Part shown: in pieces, positions 17,591 through 26,360 of the stretch
Layout of the letters: each line of letters starts with the position of its first letter
Numbering within the stretch: position 1 is the first letter of the stretch
Assembly (NCBI RefSeq): GCF_036924515.1
Contig: NZ_JAZHRR010000001.1
Location: forward strand, 2,637,001-2,701,000
Length of the DNA: 64,000 nucleotides
Source of the DNA: Bradyrhizobium sp. AZCC 1610
GTDB lineage: Bacteria; Pseudomonadota; Alphaproteobacteria; Rhizobiales; Xanthobacteraceae
Reading direction: 5' to 3'
Made by a program: the position numbers and the translations under genes
Notes under the pieces: generated by a model
Told to the model about the DNA's origin: nothing
Databases searched by the model: none
The model's input: only the letters and a program-made list of their open reading frames with translations

Positions 17591-18580
17591 TTACTTCTTG
17601 AGCAATCCTGCTTCGCGGTAGTATTTCTCCGCGCCCGGATGAATGGGCATGCCGAAATTCTCTGCCATCTCCGCCGCCGTCACGCCCTTCATGACGCTGG
17701 TGACGTTGCCGAACTCCTCCCGTTCTTCGACGATGGCTTTGGTGATCTTGTAGATCACGTCGGCAGGCGTCTTGGAGGAGGCGATCAGCACGGTGGGCGA
17801 CTGGAAGGTCTGAACGGCCTCGGTCACGCCCTGATCCTTGTAGATTCCGGCCTTCAGGGTGTAGGGCACGAAGCCCGGATTGAGCTTCTGTAGCGCGGCG
17901 ATCTCCTCGTCGGTGACCCCGAGGATCCGCACCTGCATCGCCGAGCCCATGTCCATGATGAAGGACGCCGGCACCACCGTGAACCATCCGACCGCCACCG
18001 CCTGCCGGTTCTTCACGGCTTCCGCATTGGACGACACCGGCCCGTAACTCTTTGCGCCGAGGTCGTTCAGCGTCATGCCGTTGACCTTGAGCAGATACTC
18101 CCAGCCGGCCGCCAGGCTGGTGTTGCCGCGCGATGGCAGCGCCACCGGCTGACCCTTCAGGTCCTTGACGCTCTTGATATCGCTGTTGGCGGGCACCACG
18201 AGCTGCCAGACGTTGGGATAGAAGTTGGCGACAAACAGGCCCTTGTCGGTCTGCTTGCCGGCGAACTGACCTTCGCCCTTCTGCGCATCGGACATGACGG
18301 TCGTCATCGACCAGCCGATATCGGCCTTGTCGTTGCGGATCTTCTCCATGTTGACGAGGGCCGCGCCCGGCTCGACCTGCACGTTCAGGTCGGGAAACTT
18401 CTTGTTGACGACCTGGGACGCTGCGGCTGCCATAGGCGTCCAACTGCCGCCGGTCGGGCCGGCGCTAAAGATGACGTCGGTTTTCTGTTGGGCCTGGACG
18501 GCGCCTGCTGCGGCGAAGGACAGCGCTGCAATAGCGGTCACGCGTACGACTTGCCGTAGACCACGGATGTGGACGGACAT
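17591..18580 (-). CDS. TAXI-family TRAP transporter solute-binding protein
   Basis: A 329-residue periplasmic receptor. A signal peptide ends near AVQAQQ; the mature start has the TAXI signature FSAGPTGGSWTPMAAA. The ATG at 18580 is preferred since GAGGGAG stands eight bases upstream; a GTG at 18589 would be too close to it. Members bind glutamate, 2-oxoacids or related ligands, but this ligand cannot be deduced. It is the first gene of the three-gene transporter operon, inserted between rpsR and the DUF2232 gene. Confidence 0.93.
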   Translation of the reverse strand: MSVHIRGLRQVVRVTAIAALSFAAAGAVQAQQKTDVIFSAGPTGGSWTPMAAAASQVVNKKFPDLNVQVEPGAALVNMEKIRNDKADIGWSMTTVMSDAQKGEGQFAGKQTDKGLFVANFYPNVWQLVVPANSDIKSVKDLKGQPVALPSRGNTSLAAGWEYLLKVNGMTLNDLGAKSYGPVSSNAEAVKNRQAVAVGWFTVVPASFIMDMGSAMQVRILGVTDEEIAALQKLNPGFVPYTLKAGIYKDQGVTEAVQTFQSPTVLIASSKTPADVIYKITKAIVEEREEFGNVTSVMKGVTAAEMAENFGMPIHPGAEKYYREAGLLKK

Positions 18581-19016
18581 CGTTTGCACTCCCTCTGGCG
18601 TTTGCGCTCGTTGGCGCAGCTCATTGGGGCTCGTGTCCGCACGTATTCGGCGACAACTTCGACACCCGTAGCATGCGGAAATTTGTCATCCGTCCTGCTG
18701 CCGAGCAGCGTACGTGCCCGCTGCAGCGATTGTCAACGACGCGTGCTCCCTTCATGTGCGGGGGCTCGACGGGTAGGCAATTGGGTGCGGGGATTTTCAG
18801 GATCGGGCGCACCGGTTACGTACTAAAGACGTACGGGAAAGCCCGGTACACGATGCGAACCGGCAACATCGGATGCATTGCAAAAAGTATGGGGAAGAAC
18901 TTGCGGGTCCAACGAGCGGCTAGAGGTCCTGGACCTCAACTATCGGCGGCCGGACGACCCGGAAATCTTATGACGAATGCCGACCGGCGGCGCGAACGCC
19001 GCCGGTCGAAGAGGTC
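18581..19016. other. Gap between rpsR and the TRAP operon
   Basis: No gene seen. It holds the presumed promoter of the TRAP operon and the hairpin after rpsR. A 15-bp near-palindrome GAGGTCC-T-GGACCTC is at 18923-18937; its role is unknown. Confidence 0.5.
18981..19008 (-). terminator. Hairpin after rpsR
   Basis: CGACCGGCGGC and GCCGCCGGTCG form an 11-bp perfect stem with a 6-nt loop, starting 8 bp after the rpsR stop. No long T run follows, so it may be a weak terminator or a 3'-end stabiliser. It separates the ribosomal genes from the TRAP operon. Confidence 0.55.
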
Positions 19017-19256
19017 TTAGCGAATGACGTAGGGCAGCAGGCCGAGGAAACGCGAGCGCTTGATGGCGCGCGCGAGCTCACGCTGCTTCTTGGCGGACAC
19101 GGCCGTGATGCGGCTCGGCACGATCTTGCCGCGCTCGGAGACGTAACGCATCAGCAGCTTGGAATCCTTGTAGTCGATCTTCGGCGCATTCGGACCCGTG
19201 AACGGGCAGGTCTTGCGGCGACGGAAAAACGGACGGCGTGCACCAGCTTCAGCCAT
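19017..19256 (-). CDS. rpsR: 30S ribosomal protein S18
   Basis: A 79-residue small-subunit protein that pairs with S6. The signatures [20 protein letters not shown] and [20 protein letters not shown] are present, with the usual basic C-terminus. It starts 5 bp after the rpsF stop. The downstream DUF2232-rplI pair expected in this order is displaced by 3.7 kb. Confidence 0.97.
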   Translation of the reverse strand: MAEAGARRPFFRRRKTCPFTGPNAPKIDYKDSKLLMRYVSERGKIVPSRITAVSAKKQRELARAIKRSRFLGLLPYVIR

Positions 19257-19261
19257 GATTC

Positions 19262-19735
19262 TTACTCCTCTCCCGTCGCTTCAACAGCGTCTTCGCGCGG
19301 ACGGCGCGGGCCGCGGTCGCCGCGGAAGCCACCGCCTTCACGATCGCCACGGAAGCCGCCTTCGCGGTCGCCGCGGAAGCCGCCACCACGATCGTCGCGC
19401 TCGCGGTCGCGATCGGCCTTGCGCATCATGGCCGAGGGACCTTCCTCGTGCTCTTCGACGCGGACGGTGAGGTAACGGATGACGTCTTCAGAGATCCGCT
19501 CCTGCCGCTCGATCTCGGTGACCGCAGCGGAGGGCGCATCGATATTCATCAGCACGAAGTGCGCTTTGCGATTCTTGCTCATGCGGTAGGTGAGCGAACG
19601 CACGCCCCAATTCTCGGTCTTGGTGATCTTGCCGCCGAGCCCTTCGACGATGCCCGTCATCTGGGTGGTCAGCTCTTCGACCTGCTGGGTGCTCGCATCC
19701 TGGCGCGCGAGAAAAACATGCTCATAAAGAGGCAT
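19262..19735 (-). CDS. rpsF: 30S ribosomal protein S6 with a Gly/Arg-rich tail
   Basis: A 157-residue S6. The core (residues 1-110; [31 protein letters not shown]) is normal. The C-terminal 45 residues are low-complexity and contain three or four repeats of the unit GGFRGDRE, an RGG-like, probably disordered and RNA-binding tail; such tails are common in alphaproteobacterial S6. First gene of rpsF-rpsR. Confidence 0.97.
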   Translation of the reverse strand: MPLYEHVFLARQDASTQQVEELTTQMTGIVEGLGGKITKTENWGVRSLTYRMSKNRKAHFVLMNIDAPSAAVTEIERQERISEDVIRYLTVRVEEHEEGPSAMMRKADRDRERDDRGGGFRGDREGGFRGDREGGGFRGDRGPRRPREDAVEATGEE

Positions 19736-20081
19736 GGATGTCCTTTCCTAGTGTTGGCGCGGTTCCCGGCGGCAAGCCCTTCGAGGCCTTCGGAAAGGAC
19801 TCGGAGATAAGCTCAGAAGGCGGAAGCACGGGACGACGGGCCGACTGGCCCTGCCACATCAACATCGCCAAAAAAAGGTGAGATTGCTGGGACCGTCCGT
19901 TCAGCTCCCGGCCGGGATCCACGGATGGCGCGGTTTATAAGGATTTTCAGCGCGCTGGCAAGGCTTCTTGCGGGGGCTTGAAAGGGTTCCTTGCCTCGCC
20001 GGCAGAAGGCCCCGGGGGGTCGCCGGGGCTGGCTTGACATACTTGTTTGTATAACATACAAATAATGCACGAGAGGGCAAA
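19736..20081. other. Divergent region between rpsF and a tetR gene
   Basis: Holds the promoter of the ribosomal operon and that of the tetR-desaturase operon. GCCCCGG (20009-20015) and CCGGGGC (20023-20029) make a hairpin just before the tetR promoter. No gene seen. Confidence 0.5.
20034..20062 (+). promoter_or_regulatory. Promoter with overlapping TetR operator
   Basis: TTGACA (20034-20039) is a perfect -35 and TACAAA (20057-20062) a fair -10 at 17-bp spacing. Between and over the -10 lies TTTGTAT-AAC-ATACAAA (20046-20062), a perfect 7-bp inverted repeat. A regulator bound here would block the promoter, so autorepression by the downstream TetR protein is likely. Confidence 0.65.
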
Positions 20082-20801
20082 ATGGCTCCCAGGTCCGTCC
20101 AAACTGTTTCTGAAACGCCGGCCGGCGATCCCAAGCACGCCGCCCGCGCGACGCGTTCGGCAGGGCGCCAGATGCGGTCGCGCCTGCTCGACGTCGCCAG
20201 CGGCCTTTTCAAGGAGCGGGGCCTCTCCGGCACCTCGATCTCGGACATCGCGGCGGTCGCAGACGCGTTTCCAAGCCAGATCACCTATTACTTCCGCACC
20301 AAGGAAGCGCTGTTCGTCGAAGCTGCCTGCCGCGACGTGCTGTACGTGGCGCGCGCGGCCGAGCAGGCAGCAACGCAGGCCCATACGCCGCGCGAGTACA
20401 CCCGCGCGCTGGTCGAGACGGTTACGGCGACGGATTCGGTCGCCTTCTTTACCGAAGCGCTGACGCTGACCCGCCGCCGCCAGGATCTCGCACCGCTGGT
20501 GGAGCGCACCATCGAGCGGCTCCACGGCGAGGGGATGCGCGCCTATGCCGGCCAGATCGAGCGACACGGCTGGAAAACCTTGCGCGATCCGGACGCGAGC
20601 TCACGGCGGTTCTGGGCGCTCGCGATCGGCGTGATGGTCGAAGGCCATGCCATGGGCCGATCGGCCGAGGAAATGTGCGCCGAGATGCTGCGCGTGTTGG
20701 GCGACCAGGCGACGACAAGGACCAACGGCGACAATACGCGGCTACGTCTCGTCGGCGACCGCGACGCTTCGGATTCACCCGACAGTGAGGGATCGTCATG
20801 A
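20082..20801 (+). CDS. TetR/AcrR-family transcriptional regulator
   Basis: A 239-residue regulator. An N-terminal basic extension (about 28 residues) precedes the helix-turn-helix (GTSISDIAAVADAFPSQITY, then YFRTKEALF, about residues 49-77). The C-terminal domain should sense an effector, plausibly a fatty acid or acyl-CoA given the coupled desaturase. The ATG lies 20 bp after a perfect operator-like palindrome, and the stop overlaps the desaturase start (ATGA). Confidence 0.9.
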   Translation: MAPRSVQTVSETPAGDPKHAARATRSAGRQMRSRLLDVASGLFKERGLSGTSISDIAAVADAFPSQITYYFRTKEALFVEAACRDVLYVARAAEQAATQAHTPREYTRALVETVTATDSVAFFTEALTLTRRRQDLAPLVERTIERLHGEGMRAYAGQIERHGWKTLRDPDASSRRFWALAIGVMVEGHAMGRSAEEMCAEMLRVLGDQATTRTNGDNTRLRLVGDRDASDSPDSEGSS

Positions 20802-21823
20802 CCGCGCTTCGCATGCGTGCCCGCGACTTCTTGAACGAGGATCAATTGATCGCCGTGCGCCAGCGCGTGACGTGGAAGGGTATAGCCCTCATCGCGCATG
20901 CGTGGGCGCTGATATTGGGATCGATCGCGCTGGTCGCGTGGTGGCCCAACCCGCTGACCTTTCTGATCGCCGTCGGCATCATCGGCTCGCGCCAGCTCGG
21001 GCTCGCGATCCTGATGCACGACGGCGCGCATGGATGTCTGTCGGCCGACGAGAAGGTCAACCTGACGCTGAGCCAATGGTTCTGCGCCTATCCAATCTTC
21101 GCCGAGACCCGCGCCTATCGCCGCTATCATCTGCAGCATCACGCGCGCACGCAGCAGGAGGACGATCCGGATCTGGTGCTGTCGGCACCGTTTCCGATCA
21201 CGGGGATGAGCTACCGCCGGAAGTTCTTCCGCGATATCACCGGGCAGACCGGCTACCAGCAGCGCAAGGCGCAGTTGTTAAATGCGCTCGGGCCGAAGGA
21301 ATGGCCGATCACGCAGCGCGCTGCGCATTTCTGGGAAAAACTTGGCCCGCAGCTTGTCGTCAACGGCCTGCTATTTGCGGGCCTCGCTGCCGCCGGCGTG
21401 TGGTGGGCCTATCCGCTGCTATGGCTGTTGCCGCTGCTCACCTGGCAGATGGTCATCACGCGCATTCGCAACATCGCCGAACACGCAGTCGTTCCCGACT
21501 CGAACGATCCCCTGCGCAACACCCGCACCACGCGCGCGAACTTCCTCGAGCGGCTATTCATCGCACCCTATTACGTCAACTACCACCTCGAGCATCACCT
21601 GCTGTTCTACGTGCCCTGCTACAACCTGCCGCGCGTCCACCGCATCCTCAGTGAAAGCCGGTATGCGGACCGCATGGAGGTGCAGCCGAACTACGCCGCC
21701 GTGCTGCGGCTGGCGACCGCCAGGCCAGACCACGAGGATCGCCCGGGCAACTTGGTGAGCGGCGCACGCCGCGCACGGGCCGGGAAGGAGGTTGGTGGTG
21801 ATCAGGCCGCAGGCGGGTTCTAA
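20798..21823 (+). CDS. Membrane fatty-acid desaturase-family protein
   Basis: A 341-residue integral-membrane di-iron enzyme. The three histidine boxes are clear: HDGAHG (about residue 74), HLQHH (about 110) and HLEHH (about 264). Four hydrophobic segments surround them. It probably introduces a double bond or hydroxyl into an acyl chain; the related crtR/alkane-type groups share this layout, so the substrate is not certain. It is translationally coupled to the TetR gene, which fits lipid-responsive control. Confidence 0.9.
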   Translation: MTALRMRARDFLNEDQLIAVRQRVTWKGIALIAHAWALILGSIALVAWWPNPLTFLIAVGIIGSRQLGLAILMHDGAHGCLSADEKVNLTLSQWFCAYPIFAETRAYRRYHLQHHARTQQEDDPDLVLSAPFPITGMSYRRKFFRDITGQTGYQQRKAQLLNALGPKEWPITQRAAHFWEKLGPQLVVNGLLFAGLAAAGVWWAYPLLWLLPLLTWQMVITRIRNIAEHAVVPDSNDPLRNTRTTRANFLERLFIAPYYVNYHLEHHLLFYVPCYNLPRVHRILSESRYADRMEVQPNYAAVLRLATARPDHEDRPGNLVSGARRARAGKEVGGDQAAGGF

Positions 21824-21878
21824 TGGTAGTCGGTAGGGTGACGTTCCCGGGCGACCATCGCCGTGAAGGAGCCAGCGA

Positions 21879-22503
21879 ATGATCGATCTGACGACCTTGG
21901 CCGCTTATGGGGCGGTTGTACTCGGCTTTGTATTCATTCCGGGTCCCGCCTCTCCTCACCGTTGCACGGGCGACGAGTTCGGGCACCAAGGTGGGAATTG
22001 CTACCGGCGTCGGGATCGCAGCTGGCGACGTGATTCATACCTTTATGGCGATCGTCGGCATCTCGGCGATCATTGCCACTTCGGCGTTGCTGTTCAGCAT
22101 CATCAAATACATTGGCGCTGCGTATCTCGTTTATCTCGGCATTCGTGCCATTCTTGAGAGAACGCCGGCAAATCTGACGGCTGGCGCACTACCTATCTCG
22201 GCCGGTGAGGCATTCAGGCAGGCTATTTTGGCCGAGGTGCTAAACCCAAAGACCGCGCTTTTCTTCCTCGCGTTCCTCCCCCAGTTCGTGGTGCCCGAAA
22301 ACGGATCGGTCATGCTTCAATTGACGATCCTGGGGATCCTATTTGTCCTCTTGGGACTCGTTAGTACGGTGGTTTTTGCGGTCTGCGCGGGAGGACTGGG
22401 CAACTTTCTCCGTCGAAATCCCACCGTGCTAAAATGGCAGGGCAAGGCAGTTGGCGGCATCTATTGCGCTCTGGGCGTCCGGTTGGCGCTGCAAGAACGC
22501 TGA
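21879..22503 (+). pseudogene. LysE/RhtB-family exporter with a frameshift near residue 25
   Basis: The ATG at 21879 starts a normal LysE N-terminus (MIDLTTLAAYGAVVLGFVFI, then PGPA), but at 21951 the frame breaks. The family sequence continues one frame over as LLTVARATSSGTKVGIATGV and runs intact to the stop at 22503 with EVLNPKTALFFLAFLPQF. Two bases appear to be missing from the codon between PGPA and LLT. Intact members export amino acids such as homoserine or lysine. Either the gene is recently dead or the sequence has an error; the rest shows no decay. Confidence 0.8.
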
Positions 22504-22613
22504 GCCTGCCGACCCAATTCCCGGCCTTCCTGCGGAATCGTCTTTCCGCACCGCGGCTTGACATCCCGGCCTCGGTCAGTGTCTTACGGCCCAATTCGAA
22601 TGAGGGAGCGCCG

Positions 22614-23567
22614 ATGACGGCTGCATTTATGTTTCCGGGGCAGGGTTCCCAGGCGGTCGGCATGGGCAAGGCCCTGGCGGAGGCCTTCCCGACCGCGCGG
22701 GCGGTATTCGACGAGGTCGATTCGGCGCTCGGCGAGAAGCTGACTGCGATCATCTGGGATGGCCCGGCCGAAACCCTCCAGCTCACCGAAAACGCCCAGC
22801 CGGCCCTGATGGCGGTCTCGATTGCCACGCTGCGGGTGCTGGAGGCCGAGGCGGGCTTTTCCGTGGAGCGGGATGCGGCCTTCGTCGCCGGCCATTCGCT
22901 CGGCGAGTATTCCGCGCTGGCTGCGGCCGGCAGCCTGACCGTCAGCGATACCGCGCGCCTGCTGCGCATCCGCGGTCTTGCGATGCAAAAGGCGGTGCCG
23001 GTCGGCGCCGGCGCGATGGCGGCACTTCTCGGGCTCGATTATGAGGCCGCCATGGCGGTTGCCAGCGAAGCCGCGCAGGGCCAGATCTGCCAGGCCGCCA
23101 ACGACAATGGCGGCGGGCAGGTGGTGGTGTCCGGCGACAAGGCGGCGGTCGATCGCGCGGTGGAAATCGCCAAAGCCAAGGGCGCCAAGCGCGCGATGCT
23201 GCTGCCGGTGTCCGCGCCGTTCCATTGCAAGCTGATGCAGCCCGCGGCCGATGCGATGGTGGAGGCGCTGGCCGGGGTGATGATCAAGACGCCGGCCTCG
23301 CCGCTGGTGTCGAACGTGCTGGCGGCGCCGATCACCGATCCCGACGAGATTCGCCGCCGCCTTATCGAGCAGGTCACCGGCACCGTGCGCTGGCGCGAGT
23401 CGGTGGCCTATATGGCGAGCCACGGCGTCACACGCTTTTTCGAAATCGGCGCCGGCAAGGTGCTGAGCGGGCTGGTCAAGCGCATCGCCGACGGCGCGGT
23501 CGGCGTGTCGATTGGGGGACCCAACGATATTGCCGCGGCCAAGGACGCATTGGCGGCTTCGGCCTAA
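22614..23567 (+). CDS. fabD: Malonyl-CoA:ACP S-malonyltransferase
   Basis: A 317-residue enzyme that loads malonyl groups onto acyl carrier protein for type II fatty-acid synthesis. FPGQGSQ (residues 7-13), the nucleophile Ser95 in GHSLGEY and the catalytic His in SAPFHCKLM are present. The ATG at 22614 follows GAGGGAGCGCCG. It opens the fabD-fabG-acpP-fabF cluster and is 20 bp from fabG. Confidence 0.96.
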   Translation: MTAAFMFPGQGSQAVGMGKALAEAFPTARAVFDEVDSALGEKLTAIIWDGPAETLQLTENAQPALMAVSIATLRVLEAEAGFSVERDAAFVAGHSLGEYSALAAAGSLTVSDTARLLRIRGLAMQKAVPVGAGAMAALLGLDYEAAMAVASEAAQGQICQAANDNGGGQVVVSGDKAAVDRAVEIAKAKGAKRAMLLPVSAPFHCKLMQPAADAMVEALAGVMIKTPASPLVSNVLAAPITDPDEIRRRLIEQVTGTVRWRESVAYMASHGVTRFFEIGAGKVLSGLVKRIADGAVGVSIGGPNDIAAAKDALAASA

Positions 23568-23587
23568 GCTCCCGGAAGGAGATATTG

Positions 23588-24325
23588 ATGTTCGATTTGA
23601 CGGGAAGGACGGCACTGGTCACCGGCGCGACCGGCGGCATCGGCGGGGCGATCGCGCAGGCGTTGCATGCGCAGGGCGCGACGGTGGCGATTTCCGGAAC
23701 GCGCCGCGAGGTGCTGGATTCGTTCGCCGGCAAGCTTGGCGAGCGTGTTCACGTGCTGCCGTGCAATCTTTCCGACAGCGCCGAAGTCGAGGCGCTGGTG
23801 CCCGCGGCGGAAGCAGCGATGGGGCAGGTCGATATTCTGATCGCCAATGCCGGCATCACCCGTGACAATCTGTTTGTGCAATTGCGTGACGAGGATTGGG
23901 ACGACGTCATCAAGGTCAATCTGACCGCGACCTTCCGTCTCGCTCGCGCCGCAACCAAACTGATGATGCGCAAGCGCTTCGGCCGGATCATCGCGATCAC
24001 CTCGATCGTCGGCGTGACCGGCAACCCCGGCCAGGCCAACTACACGGCGTCGAAGGCCGGCATCATCGGCCTGATCAAGACGCTGGGCGCGGAATATGCC
24101 AAGCGCAACGTGACCGCCAACTGCATTGCGCCGGGCTTCATCAAGACGCCGATGACGGACGCGCTCAACGACAAGCAGCGCGAGACCATCCTGACCAAGG
24201 TTCCTGCGGCGCGGCTGGGAACGCCGGAAGACATCGCCGCCGCGGCCGTCTATCTTAGTTCGAACGAGGCCGCCTACGTCACCGGCCAGACGATTCACGT
24301 CAACGGCGGAATGGCCATGTTTTGA
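23588..24325 (+). CDS. fabG: 3-oxoacyl-ACP reductase
   Basis: A 245-residue short-chain dehydrogenase that reduces 3-oxoacyl-ACP with NADPH. The cofactor motif TGATGGIGG (residues 12-20), NAGI, and the catalytic Ser (SIVG), Tyr and Lys (YTASK) are all present. The strong ribosome site GGAAGGAGATATTG sets the start at 23588. It follows fabD closely, so both are cotranscribed. Confidence 0.96.
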   Translation: MFDLTGRTALVTGATGGIGGAIAQALHAQGATVAISGTRREVLDSFAGKLGERVHVLPCNLSDSAEVEALVPAAEAAMGQVDILIANAGITRDNLFVQLRDEDWDDVIKVNLTATFRLARAATKLMMRKRFGRIIAITSIVGVTGNPGQANYTASKAGIIGLIKTLGAEYAKRNVTANCIAPGFIKTPMTDALNDKQRETILTKVPAARLGTPEDIAAAAVYLSSNEAAYVTGQTIHVNGGMAMF

Positions 24326-24631
24326 GCCAGTTATTGCCCCGATCGATGTGGCCAAAGGCCGTTTTCCCGGGGCGGTTGAGGGCTTGTAGTCAAGGCTAGG
24401 GAAGTATGATAACCGAACCCCCGACGGATGGGCAAACAAGGCCATTGCAGGATTTTGAAACCCTGTATATTGGCGTGGCGACGCCTGCCGTTCGCCGGGG
24501 CTTTGTCGGCTACCACCGGGCCGAATCAAGACTATGCGCGATAGCGAAGGAAGTTTAACGACCACGATAGCTCGTAGCGTCTCTATAGCGTCTTGGGGTC
24601 GGGTCCAATGGAACAAGCACGAGGTTGAACG
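24326..24631. other. Leader region of acpP
   Basis: About 300 bp with no gene. It should contain the separate acpP promoter, since this gene needs very high expression. I see no convincing -35/-10 pair or riboswitch. Confidence 0.45.
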
Positions 24632-24871
24632 ATGAGTGAGATTGGCGAGCGGGTTAAGAAGATTGTGGTCGAACACCTCGGTGTTGAACCCGATAAGGTT
24701 GTCGACAACGCAAGTTTCATCGACGACCTCGGCGCCGACAGTCTCGACACCGTCGAGCTTGTGATGGCATTTGAAGAAGAGTTCGGTTGCGAAATCCCCG
24801 ATGACGCCGCCGAGACGATTTTGACCGTCGGCGACGCCACGAAGTTTCTCGAGAAGAACGCGAAAAGCTGA
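24632..24871 (+). CDS. acpP: Acyl carrier protein
   Basis: A 79-residue acidic carrier. Ser37 in [10 protein letters not shown] receives the phosphopantetheine arm. Length and helices fit the fatty-acid AcpP rather than the specialised rhizobial carriers. It lies between fabG and fabF, as usual. Confidence 0.97.
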   Translation: MSEIGERVKKIVVEHLGVEPDKVVDNASFIDDLGADSLDTVELVMAFEEEFGCEIPDDAAETILTVGDATKFLEKNAKS

Positions 24872-24968
24872 CGTCCCGGGCGGGTAGAGACAGAGCCGGA
24901 CGGGCCGTTGTCGAACGGTCCCCCGGTTTCTTGTTTTGGGCCGGCATTTTCGGGTTGGAGTTTCTGAT

Positions 24969-26235
24969 ATGAGGCGGGTTGTCGTCACGGGGGCTGGGCA
25001 TGGTTACGCCGCTCGGCTGCGGCGTTGACACAACGTGGACGCGTATCCTCAACGGTCAGAGCGGCGCCAGGAAGATCGATACATTCGAAGTCGCCGATCT
25101 TGCGAGCCAGATCGCTTGCGTGATTCCACGCGGCGACGGCAGTGATGGCACTTTCAATCCCGACCAGTGGATGGAGCCGAAGGAACAGCGCAAGGTCGAC
25201 GATTTCATCATCTTTGCGATGGCTGCGGCGCGCCAGGCGCTCGACGACGCCGACTGGCATCCCTCGACCGAAGAAGACAAATGCGCCACCGGCACCCTGA
25301 TCGGTTCGGGGATCGGCGGCCTGTCCGGCATCGCCGACACGGCGTTGCTTCTGAAGGAACGCGGGCCGCGCAGGGTATCGCCGTTCTTCATTCCGGGGCG
25401 ACTGATCAATCTCGCTTCCGGCTACGTCTCGATCGAGCACAGCCTCAAGGGCCCCAACCATTCCGTGGTGACGGCGTGTTCGACCGGCGCGCATGCGATC
25501 GGCGATGGTGCCAGGCTGATTGCGCTCGGCGACGCCGACGTCATGGTGGCGGGCGGGACCGAATCGCCGATCTGCCGGCTGGCGATGGCGGGATTCTGCG
25601 CGGCGCGTGCGCTCTCGACCGCCTTCAACGAGGCGCCGCAAAGGGCCTCGCGGCCCTATGACAAGGATCGCGATGGATTCGTGATGGGCGAGGGCGCCGG
25701 CGTCGTCGTGCTCGAGGAATATGAGCACGCGAAAAAGCGCGGTGCGCGAATCTATGCCGAAGTGGTGGGCTACGGCCTGTCGGGCGACGCCTATCACATT
25801 ACCTCGCCGTCACCGGATGGCGATGGCGGCTTCCGCAGCATGAGCGCGGCGATCAAGCGCGCCGGGATCGCGGTGGCCGATATCGACTACATTAACGCCC
25901 ACGGAACTTCGACGCAGATCGGCGACGAGATCGAACTCGGCGCGGTGGAGCGGATGCTTGGCAACGCCGCCTCCAAGGTGTCCATGTCGTCGACGAAATC
26001 GTCGACCGGGCACCTGCTCGGTGCTGCCGGTGCGATCGAGGCCATTTTCAGTATCCTTGCGATTCGCGACAATGTCGCTCCGCCCACCATCAATCTGGAA
26101 AATCCGTCGGTGGAAACGGCGATCGATCTGGTACCGCAGACGGCGCGCAAGCGCGAGATTAACGTCGCGCTGTCGAATTCCTTCGGTTTCGGGGGGACCA
26201 ACGCCTCTGTGATCGTTCGGCGCGTGGCCGACTAG
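24969..26235 (+). CDS. fabF: 3-oxoacyl-ACP synthase II, apparent frameshift near the N-terminus
   Basis: A condensing enzyme of chain elongation, about 421 residues when repaired. The catalytic Cys (TACSTGAHAIGDG) and two His (NAHGTSTQIGD; SSTGHLLGAAG) are intact. The expected start is the ATG at 24969 (MRRVVVTG), but a run of five G (24989-24993) puts the next codons out of frame; with four G the canonical GLGMVTPLG follows. As written, translation could begin only at the TTG at 24979 or the ATG at 25000, losing part of the first strand. A one-base sequencing error is the simplest explanation. Confidence 0.9.
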
Positions 26236-26360
26236 CAAGTGTTTAGAACTACTCCACCGTTTTGCCGTATTCGGCGATGACTTCTACATGCGGGCGCATG
26301 CTATCGGCTGGGCAGGGATTGCCGGGCTGCGATTGAACCGACAGGATTCAGGTTGCATCG

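Noticed and set aside
16132..17601. 489-codon frame antisense to the TRAP permease
   Set aside because: Highly charged, Arg/His/Gln-rich translation typical of a shadow frame over a GC-rich gene.
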